Source: Stenotrophomonas geniculata ATCC 19374 = JCM 13324 (GTDB taxonomy: Bacteria; Pseudomonadota; Gammaproteobacteria; Xanthomonadales; Xanthomonadaceae). From it: a DNA stretch of 38,371 nt. The notes under the pieces were generated by a model. It worked only from the letters and a program-made list of their open reading frames with translations, did not search any database and was not told the DNA's origin. The position numbers and the translations under genes were made by a program. The stretch spans positions 1-38,371 of the forward strand of contig NZ_LLXT01000163.1 in NCBI RefSeq assembly GCF_001431625.1. Reading direction: 5' to 3'. Positions 1 through 8,556 of this stretch are shown in pieces. Each line of letters starts with the position of its first letter. Position 1 is the stretch's first letter.

Positions 1-19
1 GCCATCCCACGGAATGCAC

Positions 20-55
20 GCTGTTGCTGTTGCTGTTGCTGTTGCTTCGGCTTCG
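20..55. repeat. hexanucleotide simple repeat
   Basis: Four tandem copies of GCTGTT (20-43) run directly into two copies of GCTTCG (44-55). It lies downstream of the permease gene that ends at 94 on the minus strand. It is non-coding in any gene I can support, and could vary in copy number between strains. Confidence 0.8.
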
Positions 56-61
56 GCGGGT

Positions 62-78
62 GCAGGGCGCAGCCCTGC
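62..78 (-). terminator. GC hairpin after the permease gene
   Basis: A perfect 7-bp stem (62-68 with 72-78) with a 3-nt loop lies 16 nt beyond the stop of the minus-strand permease gene. There is no T run, so it is either a weak terminator or an mRNA-stabilising hairpin. Confidence 0.35.
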
Positions 79-93
79 CAACAAACCCAACCG

Positions 94-1941
94 TCAGAAC
101 ATCAGGTTGATCATCAACACCACCACACAGGTGTAGATCAGCGACAACGGTCCGCCGACCCGCCACATCTCGCGCGGGGTGTAGTTGGCCGGACCGGTGA
201 TCATCGAAATCACCGGGTTGGAGGCCGTCATCAGGTTGTTGGACGCGGACAGCGCCACGATCAGCGCGAACGCGGTCGGGTTGCCACCCGCCGCCAGCGC
301 CAGGTTCACCGCAATGGGCACCATCACGATGGTCGCGCCCACATGGCTGATCACCAGCGAGAACGCCGTGGTCAACAGCGCCAGCGCCACTTCCAGCACC
401 CAGATCGGAATGCCGGTGGGCAGCTTGTCGATGGTGTGGCCGGCTACCCATGCCGCCGCACCGCTGGAATCCATTGCCCAGCCGAGTGGAATCAGCCCGG
501 CCATCATGAACACCGTCTTCCAGTTGATCGAGGCATAGGCCTCGTCCATGCGCAGCACGCCGGTCAGCAGCATGCCGGCCACGCCGGTCATCAGCGTCAG
601 CGCCACCGGCAGCTTGCTGGTCAGCGCGATCAGGATGGTCAGCGCGAAGATCGCCATCGCGATCTTGAACTTGTGCGGGCGCTGCTCGCCGGTCGGGTAG
701 TCGGTCACCACCACGAAGTCACGGCTGCGCGCGGCCTGCGCCAGATCGGTCCAGATGCTGTGGAAGACCAGCATGTCGCCGGCGCGCAGCTGCACGTCGC
801 GCACGTCCTCGCGGATCACCTGCTTGTCGCGGTTGATCGCCAGCAGGCTGATGCCGCGCTCCTTGCGCAGGCGCAGGTCGGCGGCGCTCTTGCCGATCAC
901 GTTGGAGGTCGGCGGCACCACCGCCTCGGAAATACCGGCACGGCTCGGGTTGAACAGGTCGCCCAGGTGCTTCAGGCGCGAAGACATGCGCAGGAACTGG
1001 TTCTGCGCGAAATCGTTGATCTGCTCGCGTGGTCCCATCGCACCGAGCACGCTGCCGACCCAGATGCGCATTTCCGCTGGCGGCGCCAGGCGGGTGTCGT
1101 TGCCGGTTTTCAGGGCCAGCAGCAGCGGGGCATCGTGCAGGTTCTCGGCCTCGCCCAGGGTCATGCCCACCAGCGGGCTTTCGGCACTGACCACCAGCTC
1201 GAACACATCGCCTTCGATGCCGTAGGTCTTGGCGAAGTAGCTCTCGGTGCGTGCGGGCGTGACCCCGTCGTTGACCAGGTTCTCTTCCTCGATCAGCTTG
1301 CGGTCGCCGTAGTAGCGGAAGTACAGCAGCGAGGCGATCAGCAGGGCCACGCCGATCGGCAGCGGCGCGAACATGCGCAGCGGCTCGATGGTGGCCAGGC
1401 CCGAGGGCAGGTTGTTGTTGGCCGAGGCCAGCAGATCGTTCAGCAGGATCAGCGGCGAGTTGCCGACCATGGTCAGCGCGCCGCCCATCACGATCGCCGC
1501 CGAGATCGGCAGCAGCAGGCGCTGCAGGGTCAGGCCGGTGCGTGCCGCCAGTCGCGAGGCGACCGGCAGGTACAGCGCCATCACCGACGGGTTCTGCATG
1601 AAGGACGAGTTCAGGCCGGCGATGGCCGTGGTCATCATCAGCAAGCGCTGCTCGACGCCATGGCCACGCCGCAGCAGCCAGGCCGCCAGCCGGTTCAGCG
1701 CCCCGGTGCGGTCCAGGCCCGCACCGAGGATGGTGGTGGCGATGATGCTCATCACCGCGTTACCGGAGAAACCGCCGAAGATTTCCTCCGGCGCGATCAG
1801 GCCGGTGACACCCAGCACCACCAGCACCACCAGCGCGACCACGTCGGCGCGGATGCGCTCGAACAGGAACATCGCCATCGTGAAGCCGACCAGCCCGAGC
1901 ACGAGCTTCATGTCGTTGGTCAGCGTCAGCGCGGTATCCAT
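94..1941 (-). CDS. SLC13-family permease with two TrkA-C (RCK_C) domains
   Basis: This is a 615-residue inner-membrane transporter of the divalent anion:Na+ symporter (SLC13/DASS) type. Hydrophobic segments fill residues 10-210, followed by a cytoplasmic loop and a second membrane half from about 425 to the end. The loop holds two TrkA-C-like modules (about 245-310 and 335-405), the usual layout of bacterial SLC13 permeases with regulatory loops. The conserved NSPL stretch near residue 161 fits an ion or substrate binding site. Family substrates include sulfate, dicarboxylates and other anions; the sequence does not decide which. The gene starts 27 nt after the trmB stop, so it is probably the last gene of the thiS-thiG-trmB operon. 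Family assignment is firm, substrate unknown. Confidence 0.9.
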   Translation of the reverse strand: MDTALTLTNDMKLVLGLVGFTMAMFLFERIRADVVALVVLVVLGVTGLIAPEEIFGGFSGNAVMSIIATTILGAGLDRTGALNRLAAWLLRRGHGVEQRLLMMTTAIAGLNSSFMQNPSVMALYLPVASRLAARTGLTLQRLLLPISAAIVMGGALTMVGNSPLILLNDLLASANNNLPSGLATIEPLRMFAPLPIGVALLIASLLYFRYYGDRKLIEEENLVNDGVTPARTESYFAKTYGIEGDVFELVVSAESPLVGMTLGEAENLHDAPLLLALKTGNDTRLAPPAEMRIWVGSVLGAMGPREQINDFAQNQFLRMSSRLKHLGDLFNPSRAGISEAVVPPTSNVIGKSAADLRLRKERGISLLAINRDKQVIREDVRDVQLRAGDMLVFHSIWTDLAQAARSRDFVVVTDYPTGEQRPHKFKIAMAIFALTILIALTSKLPVALTLMTGVAGMLLTGVLRMDEAYASINWKTVFMMAGLIPLGWAMDSSGAAAWVAGHTIDKLPTGIPIWVLEVALALLTTAFSLVISHVGATIVMVPIAVNLALAAGGNPTAFALIVALSASNNLMTASNPVISMITGPANYTPREMWRVGGPLSLIYTCVVVLMINLMF

Positions 1942-1968
1942 GTGGGGCGCGGCGTCCTCAGGCGATCG

Positions 1969-2703
1969 TCAGGTGCGGTCGTACAGCAGGTCCCAGACGC
2001 CGTGGCCGAGCTTCTGGCCGCGGGTCTCGAAGTGCGTCTGCGGGCGCCAAGCCGGGCGCGGCACGCTGCCACGCGGGCCGGCGCGGTTGACCAGGCCGGC
2101 GGTGGCATCGAGCACGTCCCACATCTGCTCGGCGTAGTCTTCCCAGTCGGTGGCGCAGTGCAGGCGGCCACCCGGGCGCAGCTTGCGCACCAGCAGCTCG
2201 GCGAACGCCGGCTGCAGCAGGCGGCGCTTGTTGTGGCGCTTCTTGTGCCACGGGTCCGGGAAGTAGATGCGCACTTCATCGAGCGCGCCGTCGGCGATCT
2301 CGTTCTGCAGCACTTCCACCGCATCGTGGTGGTACAGGCGCACGTGGTCGGCGTTGTCGTCGGCCAGCGCGTTCAGCAGCCGGCCCACGCCGGGCGCGTG
2401 CACTTCGATGCCGATGTAGTCGCGCGACGGGTCGTGCTGGGCGGCGAAGCGCAGCGCGGCACCGTTGCCGAAGCCGATTTCCAGCACCTTGTGCGCCGGG
2501 CGCCCGAAGGTGGCGTCCAGGTCACGCGGCTGGCCGTTGTAATCGATGCCGAAGCGCGGCCAGCGTTCGTCGAACGCGCGCTGCTGGGCGGGGGTGAAGC
2601 GCCCCTGGCGCAACACGAAGCTGCGCACCTCGCGGCGGCCTTCGCTGACGGTGAAGGGCTTGGGCGGAGCCTTGGAACCGGCGCTGTCGAAAGGATTGGT
2701 CAT
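1969..2703 (-). CDS. trmB: tRNA (guanine-N7-)-methyltransferase
   Basis: TrmB transfers a methyl group from SAM to N7 of G46 in the variable loop of tRNAs, in the cytoplasm. The 244-residue length is normal. The SAM-binding motif EIGFGNG is at residues 75-81, and the family signature [10 protein letters not shown] is at 148-157. The residues before about 30 are a variable leader. The ATG overlaps the last base of the thiG stop codon (TGATG), which indicates translational coupling and one operon with thiS and thiG upstream and the SLC13 permease downstream. There is no obvious functional link between tRNA methylation and thiazole synthesis; the arrangement looks like a conserved housekeeping grouping. 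Confidence 0.96.
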   Translation of the reverse strand: MTNPFDSAGSKAPPKPFTVSEGRREVRSFVLRQGRFTPAQQRAFDERWPRFGIDYNGQPRDLDATFGRPAHKVLEIGFGNGAALRFAAQHDPSRDYIGIEVHAPGVGRLLNALADDNADHVRLYHHDAVEVLQNEIADGALDEVRIYFPDPWHKKRHNKRRLLQPAFAELLVRKLRPGGRLHCATDWEDYAEQMWDVLDATAGLVNRAGPRGSVPRPAWRPQTHFETRGQKLGHGVWDLLYDRT

Positions 2704-3497
2704 CAGCCGATCAGCCCATCCACCGGAGAGGAGGCGCTGGCGTAGCGCTTGCGCGGGATGCGCCCGGCCAGGAACGCCTCGCGGCCGGCCTCGACCGCCT
2801 TGCGCATGGCACTGGCCATCAGCACCGGGCTGCGTGCACCGGCAATGGCGGTGTTCATCAGTACGCCGTCGCAGCCCAGCTCCATCGCGATTGCCGCGTC
2901 CGAGGCGGTGCCCACGCCGGCGTCGACGATGATCGGCACCTTGGCGTCTTCGATGATCTGCAGCAGGTTGTACTTGTTCTGGATGCCCAGGCCCGAACCG
3001 ATCGGTGCGGCCAGCGGCATCACCGCAGCGCAGCCGATCTCTTCCAGGCGCTTGGCCAGGATCGGATCGTCGGAGGTATAGACCATCACCTCGAAGCCGT
3101 CCTTGACCAGCTGTTCGGCGGCCTTGAGGGTCTGCACCACGTCCGGGTACAGCGACTTCTGGTCGCCCAGCACTTCCAGCTTGGTCAGGTTGTGGCCGTC
3201 CAGCAGCTCACGTGCCAGCCGGCAGGTACGCACCGCGTCTTCGGCGGTGTAGCAGCCGGCGGTGTTGGGCAGGATGGTGTAGCGCTCCGGCGGCAGCACG
3301 TCGAGCAGGTTGGGCTCGCCCGGGTTCTGCCCGATGTTGGTGCGGCGGATGGCCACGGTGACGATCTGGGCGCCTGCAGCCTCGGTGGCCAGGCGGGTTT
3401 CTTCCAGATCCTTGAACTTGCCGGTGCCGGTGAGCAGCCGCGAGCCATAGGTCTTGCCGGCGATCACCAGCGAATCGGGGGAGACATGAACGTTCAT
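2703..3497 (-). CDS. thiG: thiazole synthase
   Basis: ThiG makes the thiazole phosphate of thiamine from 1-deoxyxylulose-5-phosphate, ThiS-thiocarboxylate and dehydroglycine (or iminoglycine). The protein is a 264-residue TIM barrel of normal length. Lys106 in TKLEVLGD is the expected Schiff-base lysine, and the phosphate-binding glycine-rich segments lie near the C-terminus ([18 protein letters not shown]). I chose the ATG at 3497 because the family begins at this point; a longer frame reaches 3539 but adds only unconserved residues. thiS lies 80 nt upstream on the same strand with a REP hairpin in the gap, and trmB overlaps the stop codon by one base. Confidence 0.97.
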   Translation of the reverse strand: MNVHVSPDSLVIAGKTYGSRLLTGTGKFKDLEETRLATEAAGAQIVTVAIRRTNIGQNPGEPNLLDVLPPERYTILPNTAGCYTAEDAVRTCRLARELLDGHNLTKLEVLGDQKSLYPDVVQTLKAAEQLVKDGFEVMVYTSDDPILAKRLEEIGCAAVMPLAAPIGSGLGIQNKYNLLQIIEDAKVPIIVDAGVGTASDAAIAMELGCDGVLMNTAIAGARSPVLMASAMRKAVEAGREAFLAGRIPRKRYASASSPVDGLIG

Positions 3498-3540
3498 GGC
3501 GCGATTATCGCCTATCCGCCTGAAGATGGGATCACGCAAT

Positions 3541-3563
3541 GGCGTGCCGGCCGCTGGCCGGCA
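3541..3563. repeat. REP/SMAG-like palindrome between thiS and thiG
   Basis: TGCCGGCC and GGCCGGCA form a perfect 8-bp stem around GCT (3545-3563). This is the same core as the element at 15095-15117, but the GTAG head is degraded to GGCG. It lies inside a two-gene operon, where such hairpins can stabilise the upstream message or uncouple expression. Confidence 0.75.
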
Positions 3564-3577
3564 AACCCGCGCAGGTC

Positions 3578-3778
3578 TCAGCCCCCGCCCAGCGCGTGCA
3601 CGATCTCCACGATGTCGCCTTCGGCCAGGACGTGCTCGCCATGGCGGCTGCGGCTGATGATCTCGCCGTTGACCTCCACCGCCACCCGGCGCTGCAGCAG
3701 CTGCTCGGCCTCGAGCAGGTCGTGGAGGGTCGCCGGGGCGGGCAGGGTGCGGGGTTCGCCGTTGAGCTGGATGTTCAT
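3578..3778 (-). CDS. thiS: ThiS sulfur carrier protein
   Basis: This 66-residue ubiquitin-fold protein carries sulfur as a C-terminal thiocarboxylate and donates it to ThiG in thiazole formation. It opens with MNIQLNGEP and ends in the diagnostic Gly-Gly (HALGGG), which is adenylated by ThiF and then thiolated. ThiF is not in the window. I chose the ATG at 3778 because the frame upstream to 3877 holds no conserved sequence and ThiS proteins begin here. It is the first gene of the minus-strand operon with thiG, trmB and the permease. No TPP riboswitch was recognised in the 200 nt upstream. Confidence 0.95.
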   Translation of the reverse strand: MNIQLNGEPRTLPAPATLHDLLEAEQLLQRRVAVEVNGEIISRSRHGEHVLAEGDIVEIVHALGGG

Positions 3779-3985
3779 CCCTGCATTGTCGCTGATAGCC
3801 CGTCGAGATCGGAACGTTTGCAATTTGAACCGGGCGCCAGCTCCAGCACAGCGGGTTCCGGCGTGATCAGGCGACAATCCATGCGGCGGCGCAGCGTGAG
3901 CAAACGGCGGCGCGGTGAAACCATTGACCGTGCGCCGGCGTACGTGCGCCGGATTCCAACCTATTTACCCCACAGGAGTTCCTAG

Positions 3986-5839
3986 ATGCAGCTCAGCAAA
4001 CACCCGATCCGCTCCCTGATGGCGGCTGCGATCGCACTCGCCGCGCTGCCGGCCATGGCAGGCGAAAGTCCGTATTCCAAGGCGGTGTTCTTCGGCGACA
4101 GCCTCACCGACGCCGGCTATTTCCGCCCGCTGCTGCCTGAGGCCACCCAGGGGCTCTCCGGCCAGTTCACCACCAACCCGGGCTGGGTGTGGTCGCAGCA
4201 GGTCGCCAACTACTACGGCCTCAACAAGGACCCCAACGGCAACGGCCAGAACGGCGACAACTACGCTGTCGGCGGTGCCCGCGTGTCGGTTGAAGGCGGT
4301 GGTGCCCTTGGCGCGATCCCGTCGTTGAAGTCGCAGGCGGCCCGTTACCTGGCCGCAAACGGCGGCAAGGCTGATCGTAATGCCCTGTATACCGTCTGGG
4401 GCGGCGCCAACGACCTGTTCGCCGCGGCCGGTGCTGCCGGCGCGGGTGCGTCGCCGGCCCAGGTGCAGGGCATCATCGGCGCGGCGGTCACCGACCAGAT
4501 CGCGCTGGTCGGCGCCCTGAAGCAGGCCGGTGCCCAGTACGTGCTGGTGCCGAACCTGCCGGACGTGGGCATCACCCCGCAGTTCCGCGGCCCCAACGCG
4601 GCAGCCGCCACCGCCATGTCGGTGGGCTACAACAAGGCACTGTACGGCGGCCTGAAGCAGGCGGGCATCGAGTTCATTCCGCTCGATACCTTCAGCATCC
4701 TGCGTGAAGTGACCGCCAACCCGGGCATGTACGGCTTCACCAACGTCACCGGCACCGCCTGCAAGATCAACCCGGCCAACACCACGGGCAGCATCATCGG
4801 CTGCAACCCGACGACCTACGTCAGCCCCGATGCGTACCAGACCTATCTGTTCGCCGATGGCGTGCATCCCACCGTGACCGGTCACCAGCTGCTGGGCCAG
4901 TACGCCGTCTCGGTGCTGGAGGCTCCGCGCCTGCAGCAGGTGCTGAGCCACTCGGCACAGACGGTCGGCCGTTCGCGTGCCGACCAGGTCAGCAACCACC
5001 TGGGCGCCCGTCCGGCCGATGGCCTGTCGTGGTGGGGTGGCGTGCGCGGTGACATGCAGCGCTATGACCACGCCGACCTGTACGACGGCGTGGCGCCGGC
5101 CGGCCTGTTCGGTGTCGACTGGGCACGCAACGGTGTGGTGGTCGGCGGCTTCGCCGGCTTCGGCCGCATGAGTGCCGACTTCGGCAACAGCCGTGGCGAC
5201 TTCACCCAGAAGGACACCACCGCCGGCCTGTTCGCTGCCTGGTATGGCGACCGCGTCTGGGTCAACGGCCAGGTCAGCTACACCTGGTTGTCGTATGACG
5301 TGAACCGCAAGGTCCAGCTGGGCCCGGCCACCCGTGAGCATGGTGGTTCGCCGGATGGCAGCAACCTGACCGCTGCACTGAATGCCGGTTACGAGTTCGG
5401 CACCGAAGGTGGCTTCCGCCACGGCCCGATCGCTTCGGTGATCTGGCAGAAGGTGAAGATCGACGGCTACACCGAAAGCGCCACCGCCGGCACCATGGCC
5501 ACTGCGCTGGGTTACGACCGCCAGAACGTCGACTCGACCGTCGGCCGCGTCGGCTGGCAGGCCCGCTTCGATGGCGGCACCGTCAAGCCCTACGTGCAGG
5601 TGACCTACGACCACGAGTTCGAGGACACCAAGCAGGCCAGCGCCTGGCTGCAGACTCTGCCGGAACTGGGCAGCTACCGCGTGCCGGGCCTGGACTTCGA
5701 CAAGAACTACGCCACCGCCGTACTGGGTGCGCGCATGGACCTGTTTGGCCTGCAGGGCAACGTTGGCCTGAGCACCACGGCTGCGCAGAAGCGCGCCCGT
5801 GACGCGACGATCTTCGCCACCGTGGGTGGCAGCTTCTGA
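3986..5839 (+). CDS. GDSL esterase autotransporter (EstA-like)
   Basis: A 617-residue type Va autotransporter esterase that is exported by Sec and anchored in the outer membrane, with its lipase domain facing out. Residues 1-25 form a signal peptide ending in AMA. The SGNH/GDSL passenger starts with FFGDSLTDAG (Ser39 is the nucleophile) and ends with DGVHPTVTGH (Asp291, His294). The C-terminal ~275 residues form the beta-barrel, starting near WWGGVRGDMQ and ending in Phe, as Bam substrates do. It probably hydrolyses short to medium acyl esters. A Shine-Dalgarno AGGAG precedes the ATG. It is monocistronic and divergent from thiS. The closest named family member is Pseudomonas EstA, which affects rhamnolipid, motility and biofilm; that role is inferred only. 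Confidence 0.95.
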   Translation: MQLSKHPIRSLMAAAIALAALPAMAGESPYSKAVFFGDSLTDAGYFRPLLPEATQGLSGQFTTNPGWVWSQQVANYYGLNKDPNGNGQNGDNYAVGGARVSVEGGGALGAIPSLKSQAARYLAANGGKADRNALYTVWGGANDLFAAAGAAGAGASPAQVQGIIGAAVTDQIALVGALKQAGAQYVLVPNLPDVGITPQFRGPNAAAATAMSVGYNKALYGGLKQAGIEFIPLDTFSILREVTANPGMYGFTNVTGTACKINPANTTGSIIGCNPTTYVSPDAYQTYLFADGVHPTVTGHQLLGQYAVSVLEAPRLQQVLSHSAQTVGRSRADQVSNHLGARPADGLSWWGGVRGDMQRYDHADLYDGVAPAGLFGVDWARNGVVVGGFAGFGRMSADFGNSRGDFTQKDTTAGLFAAWYGDRVWVNGQVSYTWLSYDVNRKVQLGPATREHGGSPDGSNLTAALNAGYEFGTEGGFRHGPIASVIWQKVKIDGYTESATAGTMATALGYDRQNVDSTVGRVGWQARFDGGTVKPYVQVTYDHEFEDTKQASAWLQTLPELGSYRVPGLDFDKNYATAVLGARMDLFGLQGNVGLSTTAAQKRARDATIFATVGGSF

Positions 5840-5848
5840 TGAATGCAA

Positions 5849-5878
5849 CATCCCGGGCACCGCAAGGTGCCTGGGATG
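5849..5878 (+). terminator. hairpin after the esterase gene
   Basis: A 13-bp stem with one G-T pair (5849-5861 with 5866-5878) is closed by a GCAA tetraloop 9 nt after the esterase stop codon. No T run follows, but the position and stability fit a terminator or a 3'-end protecting hairpin. Confidence 0.6.
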
Positions 5879-5925
5879 CCTGCACGGCAGCGCCGGGCGA
5901 TGCCTGGCGGGTGCGGCGGCCACCA

Positions 5926-5955
5926 TTGCGCAACACCGGCCGCTCCGCATAGACT
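5926..5955 (+). promoter_or_regulatory. candidate sigma-70 promoter of tRNA-Gly
   Basis: TTGCGC (5926-5931) and TAGACT (5950-5955) are 18 nt apart. The predicted start site lies about 6 nt before the tRNA, as expected for a tRNA promoter. It was found by eye. Confidence 0.5.
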
Positions 5956-5967
5956 TTCATCCGCAAT

Positions 5968-6041
5968 GCGGGCGTAGCTCAATGGTAGAGCTGTAGCTTC
6001 CCAAGCTACTGACGTGGGTTCGATTCCCATCGCCCGCTCCA
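5968..6041 (+). tRNA. tRNA-Gly, anticodon CCC
   Basis: The 74-nt cloverleaf has a 7-bp acceptor stem (GCGGGCG with CGCCCGC), a D arm GCTC/GAGC, an anticodon stem GTAGC/GCTAC around loop TTCCCAA, and a T arm with GGTTCGATTCC. The CCA end is encoded. Anticodon CCC reads GGG glycine codons. It borders an accessory gene cluster on its right, but no second copy of the tRNA 3' end was found in the window. Confidence 0.97.
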
Positions 6042-6142
6042 TGTCTCCATGGGTATTCACCCCAGGCAGACGCGGCGCACTCGTTGAACCACACCCAGGT
6101 CCAGCGTGTGGCAGCAGCGCCGGAATCTCTTTCCCCAGTGTT

Positions 6143-6170
6143 GGGCTGTGGCTCTTCCGAACCACAGCCC
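6143..6170 (-). terminator. hairpin after the repeat-protein gene
   Basis: A perfect 9-bp stem (6143-6151 with 6162-6170) lies 8 nt past the stop of the minus-strand gene at 6179. There is no T run on either strand, so termination by it is only likely. Confidence 0.45.
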
Positions 6171-6178
6171 GAAGCGGC

Positions 6179-6913
6179 TTATGCGCCCGCTTGCGCAGCG
6201 GCGTCCTTGGCCGCGGCAGTGACGGAACTCCCGAAACCGGTATAGGTCGATCCGTTGCAGTGCAGGTATGCGCGGAAGACGACGCCATTCAACTGGGCGT
6301 TGTCAAAATAGCAGTGCGTACCGGTTTTGGAAGATTTCTTCACAAGCCGCATTGCCATTGCGTTTGCATCGTCGACGCTGGAGCCAAGACCGGCAACGCT
6401 CCAGGACTGGCCCGGGCGGTTGCAGGTGTAGGGATACTTATAGCCATGCGCCGAACCATTGTAGTAGTCGACATTGCACCAGGCCTGGGTCGCCGCCAGG
6501 TTGATGGCCAGCTCAAGCACGTTCTGTCCCGCAGTGGTGGTCGTCATGCCATAGGCGGAAAGCGGCGTGGAACTGCACTGCGCCTTGATGCCGACACCCG
6601 GTGCCCGGAGGCTGACATAGGGGTCGCGCGCGAAGACACTGCAGACGGGACCTTCCTCGGCGACGGCAAGGAAGCCATTGGTGTTGGCCGTCGCAGCATC
6701 GATATTGCTGCCAACGCCCGCGACCGTACCATTCTTGCCGCAGCGCCGGATCACCACGCCTCCGCCGTTCGGCAGCATGTCCATGCCGGGGTCGCAGATG
6801 CCCGGCCCGATCGATGCTGCTGCGGCTCTGGCGTAGTCACTTTCTGCGTTTGCGGCCATCGGGGCCTGCGCGGAAAGCAGTGCGAGCATCAGCGGAAAAG
6901 AAATCGCAGCCAT
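6179..6913 (-). CDS. secreted protein of four two-cysteine repeats
   Basis: I do not recognise this 244-residue protein as a named family. Residues 1-23 look like a signal peptide (hydrophobic core, then ANA), so it is probably periplasmic or secreted. The mature part is four tandem units of 51-55 residues. Each begins with a cysteine pair (Cys40/58, 91/113, 146/164, 201/219; spacing 18, 22, 18, 18), followed by a short glycine-rich turn (GVGSNID, YGMTTTT, GLGSSVD, GFGSSVT) and an alanine-rich, probably helical segment. One disulfide per unit is the natural reading. No catalytic motif is visible; a binding or inhibitory role is possible. It is transcribed alone, towards the tRNA. Confidence 0.7.
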   Translation of the reverse strand: MAAISFPLMLALLSAQAPMAANAESDYARAAAASIGPGICDPGMDMLPNGGGVVIRRCGKNGTVAGVGSNIDAATANTNGFLAVAEEGPVCSVFARDPYVSLRAPGVGIKAQCSSTPLSAYGMTTTTAGQNVLELAINLAATQAWCNVDYYNGSAHGYKYPYTCNRPGQSWSVAGLGSSVDDANAMAMRLVKKSSKTGTHCYFDNAQLNGVVFRAYLHCNGSTYTGFGSSVTAAAKDAAAQAGA

Positions 6914-7207
6914 TCAAAACCTCGAATCCATGAGTGAGCAGTGACGCTAGCAGAGGCGCCATTCTGGAAAACTGGAATTCGACCCATCCGCCACTGCTGC
7001 AAGCCAGTGATTCGATTCAGAATGCCCACGCCTATGAAAATGCGCGGTAGTTTGCGCTGCGTCTCCGGCTGCGCGGCTGACGCGGCGGGCTCCTGCAACC
7101 TCCGCTGTCTGCCGGGCCCGTCGGGCCGCAGGGTTCAGTTGGTGCTGGGCTTGGGGATGCTAAAAGATCGTTAACCGTTGACCCATCGTCCGCTGCCCGG
7201 AGCGCGA

Positions 7208-7612
7208 ATGATCCCCGCACTTTTGCCCCTCAGGCGTTGCTTTGATTTTTCAGGGCGATCCAACCGGAAAGAGTTCTGGTCGTACTCCCTGTCTGCTGCG
7301 CTTGTGGTGGCAGCGAGCTACACCTTGATGGACGGCGGATACTGGCTGACGGGCACCGTGCTGCTCGATGGCGAGGCCTTCGAGCCGTTCCGGATGCTGG
7401 GGTGGGGCATGACGGTCTGCGCGGTCATCGTCCTCCTTCCGCCGATGCTGGCCCTGGCCGTTCGACGACTGCATGACATCGACGAGTCTGGCTGGTACGT
7501 CGTGATCGCCTTCATCCCGTTGGGCGTATTCGTCCTCTTCCCGGTCATGCTGCTGCCGGGCAACGAGGAGGAGAATCGATTCGGCGGCATATCCGGTCTG
7601 CCGGGCGCCTGA
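7208..7612 (+). CDS. DUF805 family inner-membrane protein
   Basis: A 134-residue small membrane protein of the DUF805 (YhaH-like) family. The N-terminal signature CFDFSGRSNRKEFW, three or four hydrophobic segments and the central RRLHDIDESGW are all present. The molecular function of the family is not established. I chose the ATG at 7208, which has GGAG five bases upstream (7199-7202); the frame is also open from a TTG at 7178 without support. The gene is convergent with the PoNi-like immunity gene; the two stop codons are adjacent (7612/7614). Confidence 0.85.
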   Translation: MIPALLPLRRCFDFSGRSNRKEFWSYSLSAALVVAASYTLMDGGYWLTGTVLLDGEAFEPFRMLGWGMTVCAVIVLLPPMLALAVRRLHDIDESGWYVVIAFIPLGVFVLFPVMLLPGNEEENRFGGISGLPGA

Positions 7613-7613
7613 C

Positions 7614-8480
7614 TCAGCGCCGGGCGAAGTCCACCAAGTCGGAAGGGTAGTGCGGGCAGGTGCGCAGCGCGGCATCGTCGCCGCCATACAGCACCACCAG
7701 CGCTGCTACCTCAAGCGCCCAGTAACCCCAGGCATTCGGTCCGGTCAGGCGTCGGGTCCGCTTCTGGGCTTTGGGCGACAGCAGGAAGAAGTCGCGGTAC
7801 TGCACCTGCAGGTAGCCGGCCAGCAGTGAAGGGTCGAACGCTTCACCGTCGCGCAATGGCGCGAACAGCTCGGCGAACGGGCGCGGATGGAATATCGCAT
7901 CGCTGGCTTCGGCAAGGCCGAGTGCCGGCGCGCTGAGGTAGTCCAGCACGCGGTCGGTTTCGAAGCAGAGCACCTGCTCCACCAGCGCCGGAAGACGATC
8001 CTGCGCATCCAGCAGCACGCCCAGTGACAACAACTGTAGTGCGTATTCGTAGTGCTGCGTTGTGCGCGGTTGCAACGGCGCGGCCATCGCGATGTCGTGG
8101 CCTTGCTGTTGCAGGCTGTCCCGGGCTAACGCCAGCAAACGTGCGTGTTCCAGCCACAGCTCTGTCACGTCGGCATGCATCTGCTGCAATGCCGTGGGGG
8201 CGAAGCCGCGGTCGATGCCTTTCAGCAGCAGGTTGCTGCCGGACTGGGCAACCGCTTCCCAGCCGTAGGCATGTTCCAGCGCCGCATACCCCTGCAGCGG
8301 CTCCTCCGCAGGTTCACCGCCATTGCGCGCATGACGCGCAAGCAGGGCCATGCCCGCGTTCCAGTCCGCCTGCCAGTCCGGTAGGCGAAGCATGCGGCGC
8401 GGTACTCCCGGATCCTTGGCCAGCGCTCTCCATCGCGGTAGTACGTCCAGCAGCAGATTCCGGCGGTTCACGGCAGTCAT
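7614..8480 (-). CDS. PoNi/DUF1911-type immunity protein (orphan)
   Basis: The C-terminal half matches what I know of DUF1911 (PoNi C-terminal domain): a helical repeat region with YALQLLSLGVLL, and the closing signature WGYWALEVAAL (residue 251 on), two acidic residues and YPSDLVDF. In this family such proteins neutralise PoNe-type DNase toxins delivered by T6SS and other contact systems. The N-terminal half is helical and more divergent (DUF1910-like position). The start is uncertain: the ATG at 8480 has GGAA four bases upstream; ATGs at 8489 and 8492 are alternatives. No toxin gene is visible next to it, so it is either an orphan immunity gene or its partner is elsewhere. The divergent neighbour at 8557 has no nuclease motif that I recognise. 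Confidence 0.75.
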   Translation of the reverse strand: MTAVNRRNLLLDVLPRWRALAKDPGVPRRMLRLPDWQADWNAGMALLARHARNGGEPAEEPLQGYAALEHAYGWEAVAQSGSNLLLKGIDRGFAPTALQQMHADVTELWLEHARLLALARDSLQQQGHDIAMAAPLQPRTTQHYEYALQLLSLGVLLDAQDRLPALVEQVLCFETDRVLDYLSAPALGLAEASDAIFHPRPFAELFAPLRDGEAFDPSLLAGYLQVQYRDFFLLSPKAQKRTRRLTGPNAWGYWALEVAALVVLYGGDDAALRTCPHYPSDLVDFARR

Positions 8481-8556
8481 CGTTTCCATCATCAGCCAAA
8501 GTCTAGCGGCAATGCCGGTTCGACCCCCATTGCCTGGCACCGCGTTGAAGGTTTGA

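Noticed and set aside
343..2745. 800-residue plus-strand open frame opposite the permease, trmB and thiG
   Set aside because: It is rich in His, Gln and Arg with low-complexity composition, and it lies antisense to three well-supported genes. This is a typical shadow frame in high-GC DNA.
3779..3985. TPP riboswitch upstream of thiS
   Set aside because: The conserved THI-box elements could not be found on the minus strand, and thiS-thiG operons in this group often lack one (thiC usually carries it).
3965..5950. 661-residue minus-strand open frame opposite the esterase autotransporter
   Set aside because: No recognisable domain; fully antisense to a gene with clear catalytic motifs and a signal peptide.
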